Positions 9,018 to 17,612 of a DNA stretch of 64,000 nucleotides are shown in pieces. The stretch's first letter is position 1, and every line of letters starts with the position of its first letter. Source of the DNA: Bacteroidales bacterium (GTDB taxonomy: Bacteria > Bacteroidota > Bacteroidia > Bacteroidales > UBA932); the NCBI GenBank assembly GCA_017428325.1, contig JAFRRA010000002.1, positions 434,001-498,000 on the forward strand, read 5' to 3'. The notes under the pieces were generated by a model. That model did no database searches and was not told where the DNA came from. It saw only the letters and a list, made by a program, of their open reading frames with translations. Made by a program: the position numbers and the translations under genes.

Positions 9018-9599
9018 ATGAAAGAGATAATCAATTGGTACGCATTGAAGATCTTCTACAATAAAGCTCTTCATTTCAAAGAGCTTGTAGAGAAGGACGG
9101 AGTAGAAACATATCTTGCCATGACTTCAAAAGAAGTGAAGGAGAGTGGTAGAATCCAGCATCAGAAAAAACCACTTGTCTCATCGCTGATGTTTATCAGG
9201 AGTACTGAAGATTATCTTAAATCGTTGAGAGAACACCATTTTTCAGAGTTGACTTATTATAAAACAGCTCACTTTATATTGCAACCAGGTAATAATTCAG
9301 TGGAATATGTGCCTGCTATTATTCCGGAGGACCAGATGGAAGTCTTCAGGCAAGCGACAACAGAAGGAGGTAATATCCAATACCTTGGTACAATCAAGTC
9401 GTTGAATCTGAAGCCAGGTGACAGGGTTATGGTCACTGAAGGACCATTCAAAGGGCGTGAGGGCTATCTGAAACGTATTAAGAAGGACAGGAAATTTGTC
9501 ATAACCATAGGGAATATTGCTGCTTTCACGATCGAAGGCATTACTTATAAGATGGTTAAAAGGATTGACAACAACAATAGTTTATCAAGAAACACTTAA
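9018..9599 (+). CDS. NusG-family processive antiterminator (UpxY-like)
   Basis: A 193-residue NusG paralogue. The N-terminal NGN domain starts at WYALKIFYNKA and the C-terminal KOW domain contains LKPGDRVMVTEGPFKG at about residues 134-149. I chose ATG 9018 because the alternative upstream start is a TTG and family members begin just before the WYAL motif. Paralogues such as Bacteroides UpxY and RfaH bind elongating RNA polymerase and suppress termination in long polysaccharide operons. Its position as third gene of a roughly 48-kb unit fits this role. Unlike typical upxY genes it is not first in the locus, and no upxZ partner is visible. Confidence 0.87.
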   Translation: MKEIINWYALKIFYNKALHFKELVEKDGVETYLAMTSKEVKESGRIQHQKKPLVSSLMFIRSTEDYLKSLREHHFSELTYYKTAHFILQPGNNSVEYVPAIIPEDQMEVFRQATTEGGNIQYLGTIKSLNLKPGDRVMVTEGPFKGREGYLKRIKKDRKFVITIGNIAAFTIEGITYKMVKRIDNNNSLSRNT

Positions 9600-9602
9600 A
9601 GG

Positions 9603-11492
9603 ATGTTAAAATATTTTAATATAAGCCGTTTAAAGGAATCATTCGTAAGGGAGGAATTGATATTCATCCTAGACATGATTATTTCCGTAGGGGCTTCGAT
9701 TATTTTGATTCTTGGAGGAGAACTTGTTATGCCACAGGTTTTCCAGTCGTTTAATGTGGTTCTCACATATCTGCTGGCATCTATTGTGGCATCATTCGCA
9801 TTTTTTCTTTTGCTCAAAACATACAAAATCATTATCCGTCATTTGGGAGTCAAGGATATTATTCCATTTGCTTTGGCTTCCATTTTCAAGGGTATTCTTC
9901 TTTTGCTGGTCTTCATTGTTGGGTATGGCTATAACAACTGGTATCTTTTTGTTTCGGTAATAGATTTCCTTATAACCTTCTTCTTGCTTTTAGGCATCAG
10001 GATTGCTATGATATTGGTTTACAATACGCTGGTGCAGAAACGTTCAGAGGAATTCAAAAGGCAAAGAGTTCTTGTTTACGGAACGGCAGATAAAAGCGTT
10101 GCTGTAATCAAGCGTCTTCAGACATCTCCGCACTATCGTATTGTTGGTTTCATAGAGCGTTCAGACAGGCATGCCAAAATGCTTCTGGACCAGCATCCGG
10201 TGTTTAATTTTGATGATGACAAGACTTTGCGTCGTATCATTTCAGAGTATTCTATTGATTCTATATTGTTCTCCAAGGATACTGATGCACAGCATGAGTC
10301 TGACGGTTTGATAGAGTTCTGTATAAACAATAAGGTCAAGACACTGATTGTTCCTGAAGTCGATGAAGTTGTTGAAGGTCAGGCCCTGTTGCGCCCAAGA
10401 GCTATAAAAGTTGAAGATTTGCTTGGAAGGAAGGAGATACAGATTTCTTTGAACGAGATAAAAGCGTACTTCAGTGATAAGGTGGTAATGGTCACAGGTG
10501 CTGCAGGATCCATCGGTTCCGAGCTTGTTCGCCAATTGGCGACTTTCGGAGTTGCGAAAATAGTGCTTTATGACAATGCAGAAACTCCGATGCACAATTT
10601 ACGTCTTGAACTGGAGGATAAATACAAGAATTTGAGTTTTGTCCCTATAATTGGAGATGTACGTCAGAAACCGAGGCTTGATTATGCATTCAGGACACAT
10701 AGGCCGCAGGTAGTATTCCATGCCGCTGCGTATAAACACGTTCCCCTGATGGAGGAAAATCCGTGCGAAGCGGTTCTTGTTAATGTTTATGGAACCCGTA
10801 ATGTTGCAGACAAATGCCTGGAATATTGTGTTGACCGTATGGTGATGATTTCTACAGACAAAGCTGTTAATCCGACCAATATTATGGGATGTACCAAACG
10901 CCTTGCAGAAATTTATGTTCAATCTTTAGGTTTGGCAATTGAAAACGGACAAATAGAAGGCAAGACAATATTTGTTACCACCCGTTTTGGCAATGTTCTG
11001 GGTTCCAATGGTTCTGTTATACCAAGATTCAGGGATCAAATTGCCAAGGGCGGTCCGGTAACAGTTACTCATAAAGACATCACCCGTTACTTCATGACTA
11101 TTCCTGAAGCATGCCGCCTTGTGATGGAGGCTGCTACAATGAGTTCCGGAAACCAGATATTTGTGTTTGATATGGGTGAACCTATTAAGATTGACCAATT
11201 GGCAAGGCGTATGATATCCCTCGCCGGTTTTATTCCTGATAAAGACATCAAAATCAAATATTCCGGTCTCAGACCTGGAGAGAAACTATACGAAGAGGTC
11301 CTCGCCAACGATGAGAATACAATTCCTTCTTTCCATAACCGTATACGCATAGCAAAAGTTAGGGAATATAATTACGATTTCTCTCAGAAAGTGGTTTCCA
11401 GGTTGGAAGATCTTGCCCGTAAGGTAGAAATACCAGAGGTTATCAGTATCATGAAAGAAATTGTTCCTGAATACCATTCTGAAGTTTATTAA
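9603..11492 (+). CDS. Membrane-anchored UDP-HexNAc 4,6-dehydratase (PglF/WbpM/CapD type)
   Basis: A 629-residue protein with four N-terminal transmembrane helices (about residues 15-140), a Rossmann-like linker and a C-terminal short-chain dehydrogenase domain. The NAD-binding loop is TGAAGSIG (298-305) and the catalytic triplet TDK is at 418-420. The family converts UDP-GlcNAc to the 4-keto-6-deoxy sugar with retention at C5, the first step to bacillosamine, QuiNAc and FucNAc4N. Matching later steps (DegT aminotransferase at 50.4 kb, PglD-like acyltransferase at 40.4 kb, PglC-like transferase at 39.8 kb) are in the same locus. It begins three bases after the antiterminator gene. Confidence 0.92.
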   Translation: MLKYFNISRLKESFVREELIFILDMIISVGASIILILGGELVMPQVFQSFNVVLTYLLASIVASFAFFLLLKTYKIIIRHLGVKDIIPFALASIFKGILLLLVFIVGYGYNNWYLFVSVIDFLITFFLLLGIRIAMILVYNTLVQKRSEEFKRQRVLVYGTADKSVAVIKRLQTSPHYRIVGFIERSDRHAKMLLDQHPVFNFDDDKTLRRIISEYSIDSILFSKDTDAQHESDGLIEFCINNKVKTLIVPEVDEVVEGQALLRPRAIKVEDLLGRKEIQISLNEIKAYFSDKVVMVTGAAGSIGSELVRQLATFGVAKIVLYDNAETPMHNLRLELEDKYKNLSFVPIIGDVRQKPRLDYAFRTHRPQVVFHAAAYKHVPLMEENPCEAVLVNVYGTRNVADKCLEYCVDRMVMISTDKAVNPTNIMGCTKRLAEIYVQSLGLAIENGQIEGKTIFVTTRFGNVLGSNGSVIPRFRDQIAKGGPVTVTHKDITRYFMTIPEACRLVMEAATMSSGNQIFVFDMGEPIKIDQLARRMISLAGFIPDKDIKIKYSGLRPGEKLYEEVLANDENTIPSFHNRIRIAKVREYNYDFSQKVVSRLEDLARKVEIPEVISIMKEIVPEYHSEVY

Positions 11493-11510
11493 TAGAAAGA
11501 CAAAAGTACT

Positions 11511-12125
11511 ATGCTGAATTTGATACAACTTCCATATGCTCAAGATGCGCTTGAGCCTGTGATTAGTACAAATACTTTGGATTTCCATCACGGCAAGCAT
11601 TTGAAAGGATATGTAGATAATCTTAATAAGCTGATAGTAGGTACACCATTTGAAAAAATGTCATTGGTAGACATTGTCAGATTTTCAGACGGTCCAGTTT
11701 TCAACAATGCAGGCCAGGTTCTGAACCACAATCTTTATTTTAAACAGTTTCAGAATCAAGCCTCACATCAAACAGATGAGCGGATTTGCATTTCAGCTCC
11801 CAAACTTTCAAAACAGATAGAAAAACAATGGGGAACTATTGCCGCATTTAAGGCCGACTTTGAGTCTATGGGTACTTCTCTATTTGGGAGTGGCTGGGTC
11901 TGGCTTTCCGCCAGAGAAGACGGCTCACTCTTAATAACACAGGAATCAGGTGCTGGCAATCCAATCCGCTCCGGTTGGGACAAGTCTGGAGAAATCCTCA
12001 AACCAATTTTGACCTTTGATGTATGGGAACATGCTTACTATCTGGATTATCAGAATCGCAGAGCTGCTTACCTTCAGGCACTTTGGTCAATCATTAATTG
12101 GAGTGCGATTGAAGAACTATACTGA
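11511..12125 (+). CDS. sodB: Iron/manganese superoxide dismutase
   Basis: A 204-residue Fe/Mn superoxide dismutase with all four metal ligands in place: His26 (FHHGKH), His73 (VLNHNLYF), Asp170 and His174 (DVWEHAYYLDY). These enzymes convert superoxide to oxygen and hydrogen peroxide. No signal peptide is visible, so it should act in the cytoplasm. It starts 18 bases after the dehydratase gene on the same strand and is followed by more polysaccharide genes, so it appears to be a true operon member. A short insertion around GWDKSGEILK before the DVWEH motif differs from E. coli SodB. The metal (Fe, Mn or either) is not settled by sequence. Confidence 0.93.
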   Translation: MLNLIQLPYAQDALEPVISTNTLDFHHGKHLKGYVDNLNKLIVGTPFEKMSLVDIVRFSDGPVFNNAGQVLNHNLYFKQFQNQASHQTDERICISAPKLSKQIEKQWGTIAAFKADFESMGTSLFGSGWVWLSAREDGSLLITQESGAGNPIRSGWDKSGEILKPILTFDVWEHAYYLDYQNRRAAYLQALWSIINWSAIEELY

Positions 12126-12184
12126 TCTCCAATGGGCAGCAGATCCAGGATATTATTAGTCTGAATATTTTTATTTTTTTCTTT

Positions 12185-13234
12185 ATGTCAATTTTTTGTG
12201 ACAAAGTCCTGATGATTACAGGAGGCACTGGCAGTTTCGGCAACGCGGTTCTTAAGCGCTTTCTTAGGACAGATATTGGCGAAATCCGAATTTTTTCACG
12301 AGATGAAAAGAAGCAAGACGATATGCGTCATGAGTACCAGTCCAGGTATCCGGATGTGGCTCATAAGGTGAAGTTCTATATAGGGGATGTCCGTAACAAA
12401 AGCACTCTTAAGTATGCTATGCAAGGAGTGGATTATGTTTTTCACGCAGCTGCGCTTAAACAGGTGCCGAGTTGTGAATTTTTCCCGATGGAAGCTGTCA
12501 AAACCAATGTTATAGGTACTGATAACACTCTAGATGCAGCTATAGACGCCGGAGTAAAATGTGTAATCTGTCTTTCCACGGACAAGGCTGCATATCCAAT
12601 CAATGCTATGGGTATAACCAAGGCTATTGAGGAGAAGATTGCTGTCGCCAAAAGCCGTTACAGTGGTAATACAAAGATTTGCTGCACTCGTTATGGAAAC
12701 GTAATGTGCAGTCGTGGTTCTGTAATTCCGCTATGGATTGACCAGATCCGCAATGGCAACCCCATAACGCTAACGGAACCTACGATGACCCGTTTTATTA
12801 TGTCTCTTGAGGAGGCTGTCGATCTGGTGCTCTATGCTTTTGAACATGGACAAAATGGTGATATCCTTGTACAGAAAGCTCCTGCATGCACGATTCAAAC
12901 CCAAGCAGAGGCCGTTTGTGAGCTATTTGGGGGCAATAAGGAGGACATAAAAGTCATAGGTATCCGTCACGGCGAGAAGTTATTCGAGACCCTTCTTACT
13001 AACGAAGAATGCGCAAAGGCAATAGATGAAGGTAATTTTTATCGTGTTCCGGCAGATAACCGCGACTTGAACTATGATAAGTATTTTACAGACGGAAATG
13101 CTGAAAGAAATGTTCTTACTGAGTTCAATTCAAACAATACTGAGCGTTTAGATATAGGACAAGTCAAGGCTAAGCTTTTGTCGCTTGATTATATACAGAA
13201 TGAATTAAACGGAGTAGAAAACATAGCTAAGTAA
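12185..13234 (+). CDS. UDP-GlcNAc 4,6-dehydratase/5-epimerase (FnlA/WbjB/CapE type)
   Basis: A 349-residue soluble short-chain dehydrogenase with NAD loop TGGTGSFG and catalytic TDK at about 132-134. The FSRDEKKQDDMR segment is characteristic of the FnlA/WbjB/CapE branch. These enzymes convert UDP-GlcNAc to UDP-2-acetamido-2,6-dideoxy-L-hexos-4-uloses, the entry to UDP-L-FucNAc and UDP-L-QuiNAc. The next two genes supply the following steps in pathway order, almost without gaps. Length equals the usual family size. Confidence 0.9.
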   Translation: MSIFCDKVLMITGGTGSFGNAVLKRFLRTDIGEIRIFSRDEKKQDDMRHEYQSRYPDVAHKVKFYIGDVRNKSTLKYAMQGVDYVFHAAALKQVPSCEFFPMEAVKTNVIGTDNTLDAAIDAGVKCVICLSTDKAAYPINAMGITKAIEEKIAVAKSRYSGNTKICCTRYGNVMCSRGSVIPLWIDQIRNGNPITLTEPTMTRFIMSLEEAVDLVLYAFEHGQNGDILVQKAPACTIQTQAEAVCELFGGNKEDIKVIGIRHGEKLFETLLTNEECAKAIDEGNFYRVPADNRDLNYDKYFTDGNAERNVLTEFNSNNTERLDIGQVKAKLLSLDYIQNELNGVENIAK

Positions 13235-13236
13235 AT

Positions 13237-14091
13237 ATGAAGTTCTTTATTTGTGGTTGTAATGGGATGGCAGGGCATACCATCTCTCTCTATCTTAAGG
13301 AACAAGGCCATGAAGTTTTGGGTTTTGATCTTAGAAAGTCACAAATTATCCCTAGCTTTGTCTGTAATGCATTTGATACTAATACTTTAGAGAAAGTTAT
13401 CAAGGATGGAAAATATGACAGTGTAATAAATTGCATTGGTATTCTCAACCAGTTTGCTGAACAGAACAAGGCGTTGGCTGCTTTTCTGAATTCCTTTTTT
13501 CCTCACTTTCTCGCCAAAACCACTGAAGGAACTGAAACACAAGTGATACATATGAGTACAGACTGTGTTTTTTCTGGTCGCCGTGGTGCATATAGTGAAG
13601 ATGATTTTCAAGATGGAGAGACTTTCTATGACCGCAGTAAAGCTCTTGGCGAGTTGAATGATGAGAAAAATATAACCCTTCGCAATTCTATTGTCGGTCC
13701 GGATATCAACCCCAATGGCATAGGTCTTCTCAACTGGTTTCTTCAGCAGAAGGGACAGATTAATGGCTTTACTAAGGCAATGTGGACAGGTCAAACCACT
13801 CTACAGTTAGCCAAGACAATGGAACAGGCCGCTAAGGAGAAAGCGCATGGCCTTTATAATACGGTGCCTGACCATAGTATCAGCAAATACGAGCTCTGCA
13901 ATTTATTTAATAAGTACTTCCGTGATAATTCTTTGACAATTAATCCAGTAGACGGAGTCGTTGCAGACAAGTCCCTTAAGCGTACCCGATTTGAGTTCGC
14001 TTACCTCATTCCAGATTACGAGACTATGGTAAAAGAGCTTTCGGATTGGGTAAAAGCTCATAAGAACATGTATCCTCACTACAATTTATAG
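13237..14091 (+). CDS. RmlD-like nucleotide-sugar 4-ketoreductase (L-QuiNAc or L-FucNAc path)
   Basis: A 284-residue reductase of the RmlD-type extended SDR family. It has a dinucleotide loop CGCNGMAG near the N-terminus, STDCVFSG, and the active-site YDRSK at about residues 129-133. It sits between a FnlA-like dehydratase and a UDP-GlcNAc 2-epimerase. In L-FucNAc synthesis this slot is filled by the longer FnlB/WbjC/CapF, which carries a C-terminal cupin. Here no cupin is present, as in the RmlD-like WbvR/QnlA of L-QuiNAc pathways. On that basis I favour UDP-L-RhaNAc as product, then UDP-L-QuiNAc. Start ATG follows the previous stop by two bases. Confidence 0.85.
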   Translation: MKFFICGCNGMAGHTISLYLKEQGHEVLGFDLRKSQIIPSFVCNAFDTNTLEKVIKDGKYDSVINCIGILNQFAEQNKALAAFLNSFFPHFLAKTTEGTETQVIHMSTDCVFSGRRGAYSEDDFQDGETFYDRSKALGELNDEKNITLRNSIVGPDINPNGIGLLNWFLQQKGQINGFTKAMWTGQTTLQLAKTMEQAAKEKAHGLYNTVPDHSISKYELCNLFNKYFRDNSLTINPVDGVVADKSLKRTRFEFAYLIPDYETMVKELSDWVKAHKNMYPHYNL

Positions 14092-14094
14092 AGT

Positions 14095-15222
14095 ATGAGA
14101 AAACTGAAGCTGATGACGATTGTCGGGACTCGCCCGGAGATTATCAAGATGTCTGCCATCATTAAGAAGGCAGACAAGTACTTTGAACAGATTCTAGTTC
14201 ATACTGGGCAGAATTACGACTATACTCTGAACGAGATTTTCTTTAAGGACCTTGGTTTAAGAGAGCCAGATCATTATTTGAACGTTGTCGGTGGCAACCT
14301 GGGGCAAACCATGGGTAATGTGATATTTAAAAGCTATGAATTGATGGAAGAGGTTAAACCGGATGCTGTTATAGTTCTTGGTGACACTAACTCATGCCTC
14401 AGCGTTATCTCGGCAAAGCGTCTAAAAATCCCAGTGTTCCATATGGAAGCCGGAAACCGCTGTAAGGATGAGAACCTCCCGGAAGAAGTTATCCGTCGCA
14501 TAGTTGACGTGACTAGTGACATCAATTTATGCTACAGCGAACATGCCCGCAGGTATATTTTAGACACAGGTGTGAAGCCTGAATACACTTTTGTTGTCGG
14601 ATCTCCAATGGCCGAGGTGCTTAAAGAGGTTCTTCCTCATATTGAAGCAAGCACAGTATTAGATGATTTAGGACTGGAAGCGGGTAAATATATTCTGCTA
14701 AGCGCTCACCGTGAAGAGAATATTGACATTGAGACTAATTTCTTCTCGCTGATGAATGCCGTGAACAAGATGGCTGAATCATATGATATGCCAGTACTAT
14801 ACAGTTGCCATCCTCGTAGCCAGAAGATGATTGATAAACGTGGCTTCAAATTCCATGAAAAAGTGATTAAACACAAGCCTTTGGGGTTCTTTGACTACAA
14901 TAAACTTCAGCAGAACGCATTTTGTGTGGTGAGCGATAGCGGGACATTACCTGAGGAAGGATCTTTCTTCGGTTTTCCGGCTGTTAGCATCCGTACAAGT
15001 ACTGAGCGTCCTGAAGCTATGGACAAAGGTGTGTTCACTATCGGTTCTATCACATCAGAACATGTATTGCAGGCTGTCGGATTAGCGGTGGCAATGCATT
15101 CTAATGGTGATGATGCTTGCCCGGTGCCTTCATATACTGATGATAATGTCTCGACCAAGGTTATTAAGATAATTCAGAGCTATGTCGGTATCGTCAATAA
15201 GATGATTTGGAGAAAATTCTAG
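14095..15222 (+). CDS. UDP-N-acetylhexosamine 2-epimerase (FnlC/WbjD/CapG type)
   Basis: A 375-residue non-hydrolysing 2-epimerase of the WecB superfamily: GTRPEIIKM near the N-terminus, HMEAGNRC, and the C-terminal SDSGTLPEEGSFFGFP segment typical of this GT-B-fold enzyme. As the third member of the L-sugar trio it would invert C2 of the UDP-6-deoxy-L-sugar, giving UDP-L-QuiNAc or UDP-L-FucNAc. It is three bases from the preceding reductase gene, so the trio is tightly coupled. Confidence 0.9.
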   Translation: MRKLKLMTIVGTRPEIIKMSAIIKKADKYFEQILVHTGQNYDYTLNEIFFKDLGLREPDHYLNVVGGNLGQTMGNVIFKSYELMEEVKPDAVIVLGDTNSCLSVISAKRLKIPVFHMEAGNRCKDENLPEEVIRRIVDVTSDINLCYSEHARRYILDTGVKPEYTFVVGSPMAEVLKEVLPHIEASTVLDDLGLEAGKYILLSAHREENIDIETNFFSLMNAVNKMAESYDMPVLYSCHPRSQKMIDKRGFKFHEKVIKHKPLGFFDYNKLQQNAFCVVSDSGTLPEEGSFFGFPAVSIRTSTERPEAMDKGVFTIGSITSEHVLQAVGLAVAMHSNGDDACPVPSYTDDNVSTKVIKIIQSYVGIVNKMIWRKF

Positions 15223-15246
15223 ATAGTCTCTTTTAATAAACAGTTT

Positions 15247-16455
15247 ATGTTCAATTTAGACAGGTTCATAGCGAATTGCGTTATAAGGAGGGATAAAAGT
15301 ATGTTTGCTCTTGATATAGAGGCAAACAGGGATATCTTAACAAGGGAGATAAAAGGCAAGAAGCTATGTGTGATTGGTGGGGCAGGAAGCATTGGGTCCA
15401 GTTTCATTAAGGCGGTTCTTCGCTTTGAACCAAAGAGTGTAGTGGTTGTGGATCTGAACGAAAATGGGCTTGCAGAGTTGGTAAGGGATGTCCGGAGTTC
15501 TGACGGCTTGTATGTCCCTGATGAATTCCGATGTTATACGCTTAATTTTGCCGATCCCATATTCAGGAGGATTTTTTATGAGGAGAAGGGGTTTGACATT
15601 TTGGCTAATTTCTCTGCACATAAGCATGTCCGGAGTGAAAAGGACAGGTATTCCGTGCAGGCATTGATAGAGAATAATGATATCAAGGCAAAGAAGCTGA
15701 TGGATATGCTGAAGGTATATCCTCCTAAACACTTCTTTTGTGTCAGTACAGACAAGGCGGCTAATCCTGTGAATATAATGGGGGCCAGTAAACGCATTAT
15801 GGAGGACATGGTTATGGCTTATAACCAGTACTTTAAAGTTACAACAGCTCGCTTTGCCAATGTTGCCTTCAGTAATGGTTCTTTGCCTGATGGATGGCTG
15901 CACAGATTGCAGAAAAAGCAGCCATTGGTAGCACCAAGCGACGTAAAGCGTTTCTTTGTCAGTCCAGAAGAAAGCGGTCAGATATGTATGTTAGCATGTA
16001 TCCTGGGAAATCCAGGAGAAGTGTTCTTCCCTAAGTTGGGCGAGGACCAGATGCTGACATTTGGCAGTATCTGTGACGTTTTTCTAAAGGCTGAAGGTTT
16101 CATAAAGAAACAATGTTCTTCGGAAGAGGAGGCTAAAGCATATGCTGCCGCTATGGGATATGATAGCGAGATTTACCCTGTCTTCTATTCTGGTTCTGAT
16201 ACTACGGGAGAAAAAGCATATGAAGAGTTTTACGTTAGTGGGGAGAAAATTAATCTGCAGAGATTCAATAGTCTAGGTGTTGTTGAACAGACGGCACGGC
16301 ATAACATGGAAGAGGTGGACAGTTTCTTCAATGATTTGGAGTCTCTTTTCAAGAAAGAAAACTTCTCCAAGTCTGACATTGTTGAAGCCATCAAGACCTT
16401 CATTCCTAATTTCGAGCATGAAGAAAAAGGCAAGAACCTTGATCAGAAAATGTAA
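15247..16455 (+). CDS. Nucleotide-sugar 4,6-dehydratase, CapD-like (LegB-associated type)
   Basis: A 402-residue extended SDR of the polysaccharide-biosynthesis CapD type with NAD loop GGAGSIGS (about residues 42-49), NFSAHKHVRSEKD, and catalytic STDKAANPVNIMGASKR. It lacks membrane helices. Its long C-terminal region (SGSDTTGEKAYEEFY and beyond) resembles the roughly 400-residue dehydratases found beside LegC-type aminotransferases. It would make a 4-keto-6-deoxy-HexNAc nucleotide for the aminotransferase encoded 17 bases later. UDP versus GDP carrier cannot be told from sequence. It is the third 4,6-dehydratase of the locus. Confidence 0.82.
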   Translation: MFNLDRFIANCVIRRDKSMFALDIEANRDILTREIKGKKLCVIGGAGSIGSSFIKAVLRFEPKSVVVVDLNENGLAELVRDVRSSDGLYVPDEFRCYTLNFADPIFRRIFYEEKGFDILANFSAHKHVRSEKDRYSVQALIENNDIKAKKLMDMLKVYPPKHFFCVSTDKAANPVNIMGASKRIMEDMVMAYNQYFKVTTARFANVAFSNGSLPDGWLHRLQKKQPLVAPSDVKRFFVSPEESGQICMLACILGNPGEVFFPKLGEDQMLTFGSICDVFLKAEGFIKKQCSSEEEAKAYAAAMGYDSEIYPVFYSGSDTTGEKAYEEFYVSGEKINLQRFNSLGVVEQTARHNMEEVDSFFNDLESLFKKENFSKSDIVEAIKTFIPNFEHEEKGKNLDQKM

Positions 16456-16472
16456 GTATTTATATAAATATT

Positions 16473-17612
16473 ATGGCATACAAAATACCACTTTTTAATC
16501 TCAATTTTGATGATCGTGAGGCTCAGGCAGCATATGCTACTATAAAGTCCGGGTGGATTTCAACCGGTCCGAAGAATGCGGAGCTTGAACAGATGTTTAT
16601 TGATATGTGGGGCGTTAAATACGCTGTGAGCATGTCTAACTGTACCGATGCTTTACATGTGTGCTGTATGGTGTGTGGTTTTGGGCCTGGAGACGAGGTA
16701 ATTTGTCCTTCTTTGACTTTTGCGGCCAGTTGCAACTGTATTCGCTATGTGGGTGCTACTCCTGTTTTTGCTGATATTGTCGGGGCAGACCATATCAATA
16801 TAGATCCCAAGGATATTGAACGCAAAATTACCTCCAAGACTAAGGGCATAGTGGTAGTCCATATGGCTGGATTTCCTTCACAGATGGACGAAATTATGGC
16901 TATAGCCCGAAAGTATAATCTTAAGGTTGTCGAGGATGCTTGTCATGGACCTCTCTCTGAGTATAAGGGTAAGAAATTAGGCACTATCGGCGACTGTGCG
17001 TCATTCAGTTTCTTCTCTAATAAGAATATCAGTACAGGAGAAGGTGGGATGTTTATAAGCAATAATGAGGAGATGGCAGCTAAAGCCCGGCTTATAAGAA
17101 GCCATGGCATGAGCACTATGAGTTATCAGCGAGCCACCGGTCACGCTACCGAGTATGACATTACCTGTTTGGGCTATAACTTCCGTATGGATGATATTCG
17201 TGCATCTATTGCCATAGAGCAGTTGAAGAAACTAAAGGGCGACCTGGAAACCCGAATGACAGTACGAAAGCTATACCTTGACAGACTGACAAAGATAGAC
17301 GGTGTGGTTGTTCCGTTTGCTGACAACACTGAGTTTGTAAGCAATTACATCTTGCCTGTCGTGCTTTTGAACAGCACCAAGGAACGTCGCAATAAGATAC
17401 GGGACTTCATCCATAAAGCAGGAATCCAGACTAGCGTCCATTATCCTGCAGTACATAAATTCTCGATTTATAAGGATTTGGGCGCTGTGCTTCCTAAGAC
17501 TGATTATGTAACCGACAATGAAATCACGTTGCCGATGTATGCTGCTCTGACGAAGGAACAGATATCTTTCATTTGCGATACATTTGAAGCTGCCGTAAAA
17601 GAGATAAAGTAA
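16473..17612 (+). CDS. PLP-dependent sugar 4-aminotransferase (DegT/DnrJ/EryC1 family)
   Basis: A 379-residue PLP aminotransferase with the internal aldimine Lys184 in FFSNKNISTGEGG and the PLP-contacting Asp in VVEDACHG. This family transfers amino groups from glutamate to 4-keto (or 3-keto) nucleotide sugars. Directly downstream of a 4,6-dehydratase, it most simply makes a 4-amino-4,6-dideoxy-HexNAc nucleotide. The product is a plausible substrate for the ATP-grasp ligase or the acyltransferase encoded next. Confidence 0.9.
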   Translation: MAYKIPLFNLNFDDREAQAAYATIKSGWISTGPKNAELEQMFIDMWGVKYAVSMSNCTDALHVCCMVCGFGPGDEVICPSLTFAASCNCIRYVGATPVFADIVGADHINIDPKDIERKITSKTKGIVVVHMAGFPSQMDEIMAIARKYNLKVVEDACHGPLSEYKGKKLGTIGDCASFSFFSNKNISTGEGGMFISNNEEMAAKARLIRSHGMSTMSYQRATGHATEYDITCLGYNFRMDDIRASIAIEQLKKLKGDLETRMTVRKLYLDRLTKIDGVVVPFADNTEFVSNYILPVVLLNSTKERRNKIRDFIHKAGIQTSVHYPAVHKFSIYKDLGAVLPKTDYVTDNEITLPMYAALTKEQISFICDTFEAAVKEIK

